From SZUA-430 sp034440355 (GTDB taxonomy: Bacteria; Pseudomonadota; Alphaproteobacteria; Micropepsales; Micropepsaceae), in NCBI GenBank assembly GCA_034440355.1, contig JAWXBY010000098.1, forward strand, positions 1 through 63,765: DNA of 63,765 bases. Reading direction: 5' to 3'. The translations under genes were made by a program, and so were the position numbers. This document shows positions 37,286-45,105 of this stretch, in pieces. The notes beneath the pieces were generated by a model that was not told where the DNA came from, did not search any database, and saw only the letters and a program-made list of their open reading frames with translations. Numbering within the stretch: the stretch's first letter is position 1; every line of letters starts with the position of its first letter.

Positions 37286-38629
37286 ATGACCCGCCGTCGA
37301 ACGATCTTCGCCCTATCGACGGCGAAGGGACGCGCCGGCGTCTGTGTCTTCCGCCTCTCGGGCCCCGGCACCCGCGCCGCCATCGAAGCCCTGACGGCGC
37401 GCGCCGCGCCTCCGCCCCGGCACGCCGCGCTCCGCGACGTGCGGCTGGCTGACGGCACCTCGATCGATCGCGGCCTGGTGCTCTGGTTTCCAGCCCCCGC
37501 CAGTTTCACCGGCGAGGACGTCGCCGAGATCCACCTCCACGGCGGCCCAGCGGTCATCATCGCAATGACCCGCCGCCTGGCCGAACTCGAAGACCTCCGC
37601 CCCGCCGACGCGGGGGAGTTCACCCGCCGCGCCTTCGCCAACGGCAAACTCGACCTGACCGAGGCCGAAGGCCTCGCCGACCTGATCGGCGCCGAGACCG
37701 AACAACAGCGCCGCCTCGCACTCCGCCAACTCGCCGGCGAACTGAAGGAGCAGTACGAGCACTGGCGCACCGATCTCATCAGAGCGCTCGCCCACCTGGA
37801 GGCGGCGATCGACTTCGTCGACGAAGACCTACCGCCCGGACTGGCCGCCGAAGTCCGCACCCGCGCCACCACCCTGGCGAGCGCGATCGAACACCACCTC
37901 GCCGACCAGCGCCGCGGCGAGATCGTGCGCGACGGCTTCACCGTCGTGATCCTCGGCGCGCCGAACGTCGGCAAGTCGTCGCTGCTGAACGCACTCGCAC
38001 GCCGCGACGTCGCGATCGTCTCGGCAATTCCCGGCACCACGCGCGATGCGATCGAAGTCGATCTTGATCTCGGAGGCTACGCCGTCACGCTGATCGACAC
38101 TGCGGGACTGCGCGAGACGACCGACGAAATCGAAAGCGAAGGCATCCGCCGCGCACGCGCGAAGGCCGAGCACGCCGACCTTCGCCTCGGCGTCGTCGAT
38201 GCGAAATCTGTGGATGATTCACGTGTGTCACCAGAATTGTCGGAAGGCGACGCGATCCTCCTAAACAAGAGCGATCTAGCGCCCAATCAAACTGTCCCCG
38301 CTTCAGCATCGCACCACGCGATGCGTATCTCCGCCAAGACCGGCGAAGGCATCGACGCACTGCTCGAGTGGCTAGAAGCTCAAGTGATCGCTCGCGTCGG
38401 CGCCACAGAGTCGATGCCAATGACCAGAGCCCGCCACCGCGAAGCCCTCGAAGATGCTCTGCATGCATTGGACCGCGTCCCCGCATCACTGACCGACAGC
38501 GCCCCATCCCTCGACCTAGCCGCCGAAGACCTCCGCATCGCATCGCGCGCGCTAGGCCGCATCACCGGCCGCATCGATGTCGAAGATTTGTTGGATGTGA
38601 TCTTCCGCGAGTTCTGCATCGGCAAATAA
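37286..38629 (+). CDS. mnmE: tRNA modification GTPase MnmE
   Basis: 447 residues. N-terminal tetrahydrofolate-binding domain, central helical domain, inserted G domain (about 215-370) with Walker A GAPNVGKSSLLNAL, DTAGLRET and NKSDL, and C-terminal catalytic FCIGK. With MnmG it forms the (carboxymethyl)aminomethyl modification at wobble uridine. GEFTRRAFANGKLDLTEAEGLADLI is canonical. Confidence 0.98.
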   Translation: MTRRRTIFALSTAKGRAGVCVFRLSGPGTRAAIEALTARAAPPPRHAALRDVRLADGTSIDRGLVLWFPAPASFTGEDVAEIHLHGGPAVIIAMTRRLAELEDLRPADAGEFTRRAFANGKLDLTEAEGLADLIGAETEQQRRLALRQLAGELKEQYEHWRTDLIRALAHLEAAIDFVDEDLPPGLAAEVRTRATTLASAIEHHLADQRRGEIVRDGFTVVILGAPNVGKSSLLNALARRDVAIVSAIPGTTRDAIEVDLDLGGYAVTLIDTAGLRETTDEIESEGIRRARAKAEHADLRLGVVDAKSVDDSRVSPELSEGDAILLNKSDLAPNQTVPASASHHAMRISAKTGEGIDALLEWLEAQVIARVGATESMPMTRARHREALEDALHALDRVPASLTDSAPSLDLAAEDLRIASRALGRITGRIDVEDLLDVIFREFCIGK

Positions 38630-38664
38630 CCGTACACGGACGATCTCAGTCGACACCGCACCAG

Positions 38665-38810
38665 GGCCTCTCGTCCTCCCCCGCAAGCGGGGGAGGGGGA
38701 CCGCGTCAGCGGTGGAGGGGGCCGAAGCTGCGTCAACGCCAAAAGAGCCCCTCCGTCACGCCGCTACGCGGCGCACCACCTCCCCCGCTTGCGGGGGAGG
38801 ATGAGAGAGG
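38665..38810. repeat. REP-like inverted repeat pair
   Basis: Two 22-bp self-complementary blocks, 38675-38696 (CCTCCCCCGC ... GCGGGGGAGG around AA) and 38779-38800 (the same with TT), are reverse complements of each other. The segments inside them (GGTGGAGGGGG 38711-38721, and GCCCCTCCGTCACGCCGCTA 38747-38766) extend the pairing. This is the general form of dispersed intergenic palindromes frequent in alphaproteobacterial genomes. A reduced relative is at 60308-60335. Confidence 0.75.
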
Positions 38811-38825
38811 CATGCGCAATCGTAA

Positions 38826-38908
38826 AGATTCACGTGGAAAGCCAGCCCCAGCAAAAACCTGACTCACATGAAACCGTCCGTGCACGGAGTTTTGACTCAC
38901 ATGGAACA
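38826..38908. promoter_or_regulatory. Cluster of three ParB-site-like (parS-like) sequences
   Basis: Scored against TGTTNCACGTGNAACA (the two N positions counted as matches). Site 38826-38841 has centre CACGTG and 12/16. Site 38860-38875, TGACTCACATGAAACC, has 12/16. Site 38893-38908, TGACTCACATGGAACA, has 13/16. The two CACATG sites are near-identical direct repeats 33 bp apart. Weak matches individually; clustering next to mnmG-rsmG-parAB, where parS sites are expected, gives them weight. Confidence 0.4.
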
Positions 38909-38931
38909 TTTGCTGTATCGCGTGCGCCCAC

Positions 38932-40806
38932 ATGAGCAGCACCACCACCACCTTCGACGTCATCGTGATCGGCGGCGGCCACGCCGGCTGTGAAGCCGCG
39001 ACCGCGGCCGCGCGCACGGGCGCCAAGACCGTGCTCGTCACGCACAAGATCGAGACGCTGGGCGAGATGTCCTGCAACCCCGCCTTCGGGGGCCTCGGCA
39101 AAGGGCATCTGGTCCGCGAGATCGACGCGCTCGACGGCGCGATGGGGCAGGTGGCCGACAAAGCCGGCATCCAATTCCGCCTCCTGAACCGTTCGAAGGG
39201 CCCCGCGGTCCGTGGGCCCCGCGCCCAGGCCGACCGCAAGCTCTACCGCCGGCACATGCAGGCGCTGCTCCTGAGCTACCCGAACCTCACCGTCATCGCC
39301 GCGGAAGCCGACGACCTCATCATCGAGAACCAGCGTGCCGCCGGCATCGTGACCCGCGACGGCCGCCGCGTGTCGGCAGGCGCCGTCGTCCTGACGACCG
39401 GCACCTTCCTCCGCGGTCTGATCCACATGGGCGAGCGCAAGATCCCGGCGGGCAGGGTAGGCGAGGCTCCCGCACTCGGCCTCTCGCGCACGCTCGAGTC
39501 GCTGGGTCTAACCCTGGGCCGCCTCAAGACCGGAACGCCCCCACGCCTCGACGGCCGTACTATCGACTGGGCGGCCCTCGAAATGCAGCCCGGCGACGAT
39601 CCGCCGACGCCGTTCTCATTCCTGACGACGTCGATCACCAACGCTCAAGTCCAATTCGGCATCACCGGCACGACGCCGGCGACCCACGCCATCATCAAGG
39701 CCAACCTCCATCGCGCCCCGATGTACTCGGGTCAGATCGAAGGCACGGGCCCCCGCTACTGCCCGTCGATCGAGGACAAGGTCGTCCGCTTCGGCGCCCG
39801 CGACCACCACCAGATCTTCCTGGAGCCCGAAGGCCTAGACGACGACACCGTCTACCCGAACGGCATCTCGACCTCCCTCCCCGAAGACGTCCAGCTCGCC
39901 CTGCTGGCCACGATCCCGGGCCTTGAGAAGGTCACGATGGTCCGCCCCGGCTACGCCATCGAGTACGACTACGTCGACCCGCGCGAACTGATCGCCACCC
40001 TCGAACTGAAGAAGCTCCCCGGCCTCTTCCTCGCCGGCCAAATCAACGGCACCACCGGATACGAAGAAGCCGGTGCCCAAGGCCTCGTCGCTGGCCTCAA
40101 CGCCGCCCGCCTAGCCGCGGGGTCGGAGGGTCTGACCTTCGACCGCGCCTCCAGCTACATGGGCGTGATGATCGACGACCTCGTGACCAAAGGCGTCAGC
40201 GAGCCCTACCGCATGTTCACCTCCCGCGCCGAGTACCGCCTGACCCTGCGCGCCGACAACGCCGACCAGCGCCTAACGCCCATCGGCATCGCCGCCGGCT
40301 GCGTCGGCGCCACGCGTCAGAAAGCTTTCGAAGCCAAGATCGAATCCCTCGACGCCGCCCGCACCCAGCTCGAAGGCCTGACCATCACCCCCACCGCCGC
40401 CAAGCGCGAGGGCATCCACCTCAACGAGGATGGCCAACGCCGCACGGCCCTCGAACTCCTATCCCACCCGCAAGCCGGCCGCGCCGCCGTCCAAAAAGTC
40501 TGGCCCGAAGTCCAAACCCTCGACCCGGCCATCCTCGACCAGCTTGAAGCCGACTCGCTCTACGCCGGCTACCTCGATCGCCAAGCCGCCGACATCGCCG
40601 CCTTCCGCCGAGACGAATCGCTCCCGCTGCCGGCCGACCTCGACTTCGCCGACGTGCCCGGGCTCTCGACCGAGATCGTCCAACGCCTCTCGCGGATCAG
40701 ACCGGCGACTCTCGGCCAAGCCGGTCGAATCGAGGGCGTAACCCCTGCCGCGTTGACGGCACTGATTCTCCGTTTGAAGACCCGCGTGGCGCGGCAAGTC
40801 GCGTGA
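38932..40806 (+). CDS. mnmG: tRNA uridine-5-carboxymethylaminomethyl modification enzyme MnmG
   Basis: 624 residues, formerly GidA. FAD-binding IVIGGGHAGCEAATAAAR, MSCNPAFGGLGKGHLVREIDALDG with catalytic Cys, YCPSIEDKVVRF, LFLAGQINGTTGYEEAGAQGLVAGLNAA and the C-terminal helical MnmE-binding domain. Partner MnmE is directly upstream. Its stop overlaps the rsmG GTG start. Confidence 0.98.
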   Translation: MSSTTTTFDVIVIGGGHAGCEAATAAARTGAKTVLVTHKIETLGEMSCNPAFGGLGKGHLVREIDALDGAMGQVADKAGIQFRLLNRSKGPAVRGPRAQADRKLYRRHMQALLLSYPNLTVIAAEADDLIIENQRAAGIVTRDGRRVSAGAVVLTTGTFLRGLIHMGERKIPAGRVGEAPALGLSRTLESLGLTLGRLKTGTPPRLDGRTIDWAALEMQPGDDPPTPFSFLTTSITNAQVQFGITGTTPATHAIIKANLHRAPMYSGQIEGTGPRYCPSIEDKVVRFGARDHHQIFLEPEGLDDDTVYPNGISTSLPEDVQLALLATIPGLEKVTMVRPGYAIEYDYVDPRELIATLELKKLPGLFLAGQINGTTGYEEAGAQGLVAGLNAARLAAGSEGLTFDRASSYMGVMIDDLVTKGVSEPYRMFTSRAEYRLTLRADNADQRLTPIGIAAGCVGATRQKAFEAKIESLDAARTQLEGLTITPTAAKREGIHLNEDGQRRTALELLSHPQAGRAAVQKVWPEVQTLDPAILDQLEADSLYAGYLDRQAADIAAFRRDESLPLPADLDFADVPGLSTEIVQRLSRIRPATLGQAGRIEGVTPAALTALILRLKTRVARQVA

Positions 40807-41471
40807 GTGCAACAGGCGACACCCCAACCACCTACGGTCCCCTTGACTTCGAGCGCGACTCGCAGGTCACACGTGAAACGCACAGTCTCGTAAATACCTA
40901 CGTCGATCTTTTGAGGGAATGGAACGAGCGTCTGAACCTCGTCTCGGACGCCTCCTTGGCCGACGTTTGGCGCCGCCACATGTGGGATTCGGCCCAGCTA
41001 ATTCCCATGATTCCACGTGGAACAAAGACCATCGTCGACCTCGGCAGCAGGGCCGGATTCCCCGGTTTGGTGCTGGCAATCCTGCTCGCAGACAAACCCG
41101 GACTCACCGTCCACTTAGTCGAATCAATCCAGAAGAAATGCCGGTTCCTTGAGGCGGTCATCGCGGCCACCGGAGCCCCCGCTCAAGTGCACAATATGAG
41201 GGCCGAAGACCTCAAGGGCCTGAAGGCCGACGTCGTTACCGCCCGTGCCGTCGCCCCCCTAAACCTGCTGTTTCGGCTAGCCCACCCCTTCTTCCACCCC
41301 CGGACAACGGGGCTGTTTCTCAAGGGGAGAGCGCTCAACGACGAATTGACCGCTGCAACCAAATCCTGGCACCTTACCGCAACCCCCATTCCGAGCCGGT
41401 CAGACCCCTCGGGATTTGTTTTGCGCGTGACAGGATTGACCCCTTGGCGGAAGGCCCGGAAACCGTCTTAG
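40803..41471 (+). CDS. rsmG: 16S rRNA (guanine527-N7)-methyltransferase RsmG
   Basis: 222 residues from GTG 40803 (GTGA overlap with mnmG). SAM-binding motif IVDLGSRAGFPGLVLAI, in which Arg replaces the second Gly usual at that position. HLVESIQKKCRFLEAV and VTARAVAPL follow, and NLVSDASLADVWRRHMWDSAQL precedes. Formerly GidB. Contains two parS-like sites in its coding sequence. The last 28 bp overlap parA. Confidence 0.95.
   Translation: MSATGDTPTTYGPLDFERDSQVTRETHSLVNTYVDLLREWNERLNLVSDASLADVWRRHMWDSAQLIPMIPRGTKTIVDLGSRAGFPGLVLAILLADKPGLTVHLVESIQKKCRFLEAVIAATGAPAQVHNMRAEDLKGLKADVVTARAVAPLNLLFRLAHPFFHPRTTGLFLKGRALNDELTAATKSWHLTATPIPSRSDPSGFVLRVTGLTPWRKARKPS
40865..40880. promoter_or_regulatory. 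parS-like site inside rsmG (weaker)
   Basis: The half-site CACGTGAAAC is exact (40870-40879), while the left half diverges. 13 of 16 positions agree with TGTTNCACGTGNAACA, counting N as matching. It lies within the start of rsmG. Confidence 0.4.
41009..41024. promoter_or_regulatory. parS-like site inside rsmG (best match)
   Basis: GATTCCACGTGGAACA agrees with the ParB consensus TGTTNCACGTGNAACA at 14 of 16 positions; only the first two bases differ. The central TTCCACGTGGAA is a perfect 12-bp palindrome. parA-parB begins 420 bp downstream. This is the strongest single candidate centromere site in the window. Confidence 0.6.
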
Positions 41472-42343
41472 AGCCGCGACGCGGCCGGACGATCGACAAG
41501 ACCAGAGTCATTGTCATCGCCAACCAAAAAGGCGGGGTCGGGAAAACGACGACCGCGATCAATCTGGGTACGGCCCTCGCCGCCGTCGGCAAACAGATTC
41601 TCGTCCTCGACATCGACCCCCAGGGCAACGCCTCGACCGGCCTCGGCATCTCGAAACATCAGCGCGGCGTCTCGATCTACGAAGTGATGATCGGCCATGC
41701 CCAGTTTCACGAAGCGATCGTCCCCTCTCAGATCCCGGGCCTGCATGTCATCCCCGCGACCTCCGAATTGGCCGGCGCCGAAATGGAGCTCGTCGGCGTG
41801 CCCCGCCGCTCGTTCCGCTTGCGCGACGCGATCGACAGTTACACGCATCGGCTGGCCGCGCCGGTCGAAAAATCGGAATCGACGGCGATCTCGATCGATG
41901 TGAATAAATTCACATCATATGATTATATTCTTATCGACTGCCCGCCGTCGCTGAACCTGCTGACGATCAATGCGATGACCGCGGCGCACGGTTTGCTCGT
42001 GCCGCTGCAGTGCGAATTCTTCGCCCTCGAAGGCCTAAGCCAACTCCTGCGCACGATCGATCTCGTCCGCGGCAGCCTCAATCCGGCGCTCGAAATTCAG
42101 GGCGTCGTTCTCACAATGTTCGACAAGCGCAACAACCTGTCCGAACAGGTCGCCAACGATGTGCGTCAACATCTGGGCGAAAAAGTTTACCAAACGATAA
42201 TACCTCGGAACGTACGCATTTCGGAGGCCCCGAGTCACGGCCTACCGGCGCTGCTCTACGACCTGAAGAGCGCGGGGAGCCAGGCTTATATCAAGCTGGC
42301 GGGTGAACTCATTCAACGCGAAAAGTCTCGTAAGGCAGCATGA
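41444..42343 (+). CDS. parA: Chromosome partition ATPase ParA
   Basis: 299 residues, TTG start at 41444. Deviant Walker A NQKGGVGKTTTAINLG, Walker B-type YILIDCPPSLN and the C-terminal IPRNVRISEAPSHGLPALLYDLKSAGSQAY of chromosomal ParA/Soj. Relative to the usual LRDAL-YDY spacing, about 20 residues (137-157) are inserted just before YDYILID. The DNA of the last part of that insertion is a perfect 9+2+9 palindrome in an AT-rich patch. Overlaps rsmG by 28 bp and parB by 4 bp. Confidence 0.95.
   Translation: MAEGPETVLEPRRGRTIDKTRVIVIANQKGGVGKTTTAINLGTALAAVGKQILVLDIDPQGNASTGLGISKHQRGVSIYEVMIGHAQFHEAIVPSQIPGLHVIPATSELAGAEMELVGVPRRSFRLRDAIDSYTHRLAAPVEKSESTAISIDVNKFTSYDYILIDCPPSLNLLTINAMTAAHGLLVPLQCEFFALEGLSQLLRTIDLVRGSLNPALEIQGVVLTMFDKRNNLSEQVANDVRQHLGEKVYQTIIPRNVRISEAPSHGLPALLYDLKSAGSQAYIKLAGELIQREKSRKAA
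41897..41916. repeat. 20-bp palindrome inside parA
   Basis: GATGTGAAT (41897-41905) and ATTCACATC (41908-41916) are perfect inverted arms around AA. It encodes residues 152-158 of ParA, the end of the apparent insertion. The flank to 41932 is much more AT-rich than the rest of the gene. Confidence 0.75.
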
Positions 42344-43263
42344 ACACCCCCGTCAGAAAAACCGGCTTTTCAGGCCTTGGCCGCGGCCTCTCGGCGCTCT
42401 TGGGAGAGGTCGAGAGCGAAGTCATCGCCGCCAGCACCAACCCGAACTTCCAACCCACGCAACAGGCGCCGGGCGGCTCGGCCGAACAGCGCGCGCCGCG
42501 CACGCTGCCGATCGCGCTCCTGCGTCCGAACCCGTTCCAACCGCGCGAACATTTCGAACCCGAAGCGCTCGAAGAACTCGCGAACTCAATCCGCGACAAG
42601 GGCATTATTCAGCCCATCATCGTGCGCCCCGTCCCAGGCCAGCCGGATGAGTACCAAATCGTCGCCGGCGAACGCCGCTGGCGCGCCGCACAGAAGGCGC
42701 GCCTGCACGAAGTGCCGGTGGTCATCAAAGCCTTCACGGACGCTGAGGCGCTCGAAGTCGCGCTCATCGAAAACATCCAACGCGCCGATCTGAATCCGAT
42801 CGAAGAGGCGCGCGGCTATCGCCAACTCATCGAAAAATTCGACTACACGCAGGAAGCGCTCGGCTCGGTGATAGGCCGCAGCCGCAGCCACATCGCCAAT
42901 ACCATCCGCCTCTTGCAGCTGCCGCAGACGGTCCAAGACTACATCTACTCCGGCAAACTTTCGGCCGGCCACGCCCGCACGCTCGTCGGTCATTCCGACC
43001 CCGAAGGCATGGCGAAGGAGTTGATCGAAGGCCGGATGAACGTCCGCGAAGCCGAAGAAAAAAGCCGCAAGGCAAAGGGCAAAAAGAAACGCCCCCACGG
43101 CAAAGACGCCGACACCCGCGCGCTCGAGTCATCGCTCGCCAGCCAACTCGGCTTGAACGTCAACATCGCCCACAAAGGCGACAAAGGCGGCGAACTCAAA
43201 ATCGCCTACAAGACGCTCGAGCAGCTGGACGACATCTGCCGCAAACTCGGCACCGGCACCTAA
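42340..43263 (+). CDS. parB: Chromosome partition protein ParB
   Basis: 307 residues. N-terminal ParA-interaction stretch FSGLGRGLSALLGEVESE, then the CTP-binding/ParB domain with LRPNPFQPREHFEPEALEELANSI, the C-motif GERRWRAAQKARL and ENIQRADLNPIEEARGY. The helix-turn-helix is SVIGRSRSHIANTIRLLQLP. A lysine-rich linker and a C-terminal dimerisation part follow. ATGA overlap with parA. Binds parS to segregate origins. Confidence 0.97.
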   Translation: MNTPVRKTGFSGLGRGLSALLGEVESEVIAASTNPNFQPTQQAPGGSAEQRAPRTLPIALLRPNPFQPREHFEPEALEELANSIRDKGIIQPIIVRPVPGQPDEYQIVAGERRWRAAQKARLHEVPVVIKAFTDAEALEVALIENIQRADLNPIEEARGYRQLIEKFDYTQEALGSVIGRSRSHIANTIRLLQLPQTVQDYIYSGKLSAGHARTLVGHSDPEGMAKELIEGRMNVREAEEKSRKAKGKKKRPHGKDADTRALESSLASQLGLNVNIAHKGDKGGELKIAYKTLEQLDDICRKLGTGT

Positions 43264-43299
43264 AACCATTCGCCAAATCGAAGCCTGACCGCGTCCCCT

Positions 43300-43330
43300 T
43301 CCGCGGGGCGGGCGCGCGTTTTTCGCGCGC
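43300..43330 (+). terminator. Stem-loop after parB
   Basis: GCGCGCG (43312-43318), loop TTTTT, CGCGCGC (43324-43330): a perfect 7-bp stem 50 bp after the parB stop. A GC-rich palindromic stretch (CCCC TTCCGC GGGG, 43295-43308) precedes it. There is no downstream T-run, so it is a weak or Rho-assisted terminator at best. Confidence 0.4.
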
Positions 43331-43468
43331 TTGTACCATTACGAGACGGAGTGGCTTGCTGACCTTGGGGCCGGTTCGAGTCCGCAGCGACCGTTAACTA
43401 ACTGTAAACACTCACAAAAATTTCAGATCGCGATTCGCACAACGCACTTGCACAATATCATAACGCTG

Positions 43469-43491
43469 CTTATCTTAAGCGAACAGATAAG
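43469..43491. promoter_or_regulatory. Inverted repeat upstream of marR, likely operator
   Basis: CTTATCT (43469-43475) and AGATAAG (43485-43491) are perfect 7-bp arms with a 9-base spacer, ending 11 bp before the marR ATG. MarR proteins usually repress their own operon from such palindromes. The spacing also covers the ribosome-binding region. Confidence 0.6.
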
Positions 43492-43502
43492 AAGTCAGCT
43501 CA

Positions 43503-43955
43503 ATGCCCGAATCACTCGACCGCGAAATCCTCTACCTCCTCAACGATGTCGCGCGCCTGATCAGAACGCGCGCCGACCAGCGCGCCCGCACGCACGGCAT
43601 GACGCGCGCGCAGTGGGTGATTCTTTCGCGCTTAGAGCGGCAGCCTGGTCTCTCTCAAAACGAGATCGCAGCCATCGTCGAAGTCGAACCCATCACTGTC
43701 GCGCGCCTCGTCGACCGTCTTGAATCGGCCGGCCTCGTCGAACGCCGCGCTGATCCCAAAGACCGCCGCGTATGGCGCCTACACCTAACGCCGGCCGCAG
43801 AACCGGAACTACGCGAACTGAAGAAACACAAAGCCGCTCTCCGCGAGGAAGTCACCTCAGGTGTCTCCGCGACCGAGATCGAGCAGCTGATCGATGGCCT
43901 ATTGAAATTGAAAGCGAACCTGACCGATGGACGTGCGAGTCTCAGAGCAGTTTGA
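43503..43955 (+). CDS. MarR family transcriptional regulator
   Basis: 150 residues. Winged helix: THGMTRAQWVILSRLERQPGLSQNEIAAIVEVEPITVARLVDRLESAGLVERRADPKDRRVWRLHLT contains the recognition helix (ITVARLVDRLE) and wing (DPKDRRVWRL). It precedes emrA/emrB and overlaps emrA by 29 bp, so it is almost certainly the local regulator of that drug pump. Confidence 0.95.
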   Translation: MPESLDREILYLLNDVARLIRTRADQRARTHGMTRAQWVILSRLERQPGLSQNEIAAIVEVEPITVARLVDRLESAGLVERRADPKDRRVWRLHLTPAAEPELRELKKHKAALREEVTSGVSATEIEQLIDGLLKLKANLTDGRASLRAV

Positions 43956-45087
43956 ACGGCGGGACAACCCGGCCGTCACCGTCACCCGCGTCGCAAAAAC
44001 GTGGGCCCAACAAGCACGCGACGCAGCAACCGACACGCTGCGGATGATCCGCGAGCGCAACCTGACCCGCCCGATTCTGATGGTCGGCGTGCCCGCGCTC
44101 GTCGCCCTGGTCGCGGCCTACATGTACTTCACCGGCGGCCGCTATGTGTCGACCGACGACGCGTATGTGCGCGCCGCCAAGCTGATGGTCACCGCCGAAG
44201 TCTCCGGCGTCGTCAGCGAAGTGGACGTCAAGGAAGGCCAGACAGTTAAGGCCGGCGACACCCTCTTCAAGATCGACGCGCGTCCCTTCCAGATCGCGCT
44301 CGAAAACGCCAAGGCGACGCTCGCCAACACCGCGCTCACCGTCGAGTCGATGAAGCAGGACTATCAACGCATGCTGGGCGACATCAACGCACAGCGCGCG
44401 CAGGTCGACCTCGCCCAATCGAACCTCAACCGCGTGGTCCCGTTGCTCGCGAAAAAATTCGTCTCGCGCGCCGCCTATGACCAAGCCCGCTTCGCGCTCA
44501 GCGCCGAGCAGCAAAAGCTGATCGCGCTCCAAGACACCGCGAAAACCCAGCTCTCCAAACTCGGCGGCAACCCCGCGGTCGACGCCACGACCCACCCGCA
44601 ATATCTGCAGGCGAAATCGGCCGTTGACGAAGCCCAACGCCAGCTCGACCACACCACCGTGCGCGCACCCTTCAACGGCATCGCGACGCAGGTGTCATCG
44701 CTCCAACCCGGCGTCTACGTCGTCTCTTCGATGGCGGCGCTGAGCGCCAGCGCTGCGGTCGGCCTGGTCTCGACCGACAACATCTGGATCGACGCCAACC
44801 TGAAGGAAACCGACCTGACCTACGTGAAGGCCGGCGACCAGGTCGACGTCACGATCGACACCTATCCGGGCAAGACCTGGAAGGCGCACGTCGAATCCGT
44901 CGGCGCCGCGACCGGCGCAGAATTCTCGCTCCTGCCCTCGAACAACTCGAGCGGCAACTGGACCAAGGTCGTCCAGCGCGTGCCCGTGCGCGTCCACGTC
45001 GATCGCGAGCCGAACGATCCGCCGCTCCGCTCCGGCATGAGCGCGATCGTCGACATCGACACCGGCCACCAGCGTTCGTTCTTCTAA
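43927..45087 (+). CDS. emrA: EmrA-type membrane-fusion protein
   Basis: 386 residues. Cytoplasmic N-terminus, one membrane helix (about 48-68: PILMVGVPALVALVAAYMYF), HlyD lipoyl half-motif RAAKLMVTAEVSGVVSEVDVKEGQTVKAGDTLFKID, a coiled-coil hairpin (about 125-235) and the second lipoyl/beta-barrel part VRAPFNGIATQVSSLQPG. Couples EmrB to an outer-membrane channel, which is not encoded here. 18 bp before emrB. Confidence 0.95.
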   Translation: MDVRVSEQFERRDNPAVTVTRVAKTWAQQARDAATDTLRMIRERNLTRPILMVGVPALVALVAAYMYFTGGRYVSTDDAYVRAAKLMVTAEVSGVVSEVDVKEGQTVKAGDTLFKIDARPFQIALENAKATLANTALTVESMKQDYQRMLGDINAQRAQVDLAQSNLNRVVPLLAKKFVSRAAYDQARFALSAEQQKLIALQDTAKTQLSKLGGNPAVDATTHPQYLQAKSAVDEAQRQLDHTTVRAPFNGIATQVSSLQPGVYVVSSMAALSASAAVGLVSTDNIWIDANLKETDLTYVKAGDQVDVTIDTYPGKTWKAHVESVGAATGAEFSLLPSNNSSGNWTKVVQRVPVRVHVDREPNDPPLRSGMSAIVDIDTGHQRSFF

Positions 45088-45105
45088 GCCGGCTCCGCCC
45101 GCGTC

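Larger units (their letters stand above)
38630..38931. other. mnmE-mnmG gap: REP-like pair, then ParB-site-like cluster
   Basis: About 300 bp without a gene. The left half (38665-38810) is filled by a GC-rich inverted pair, and the right half by three CACGTG/CACATG-centred sequences upstream of mnmG. A 12-bp palindrome TCCGTGCACGGA (38877-38888) lies between two of them. Both parts are listed separately. Confidence 0.7.

Noticed and set aside
43368..43392. tRNA T-arm-like sequence (GGTTCGAGTCC) after parB
   Set aside because: Only three of five T-stem pairs form, and no anticodon or acceptor stems can be drawn around it. It might be a chance match or a degraded tRNA end.
43394..43409. CtrA-site-like TTAA-N7-TAAAC upstream of marR
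   Set aside because: One base off the usual consensus and isolated, with no second site and none in the candidate origin.
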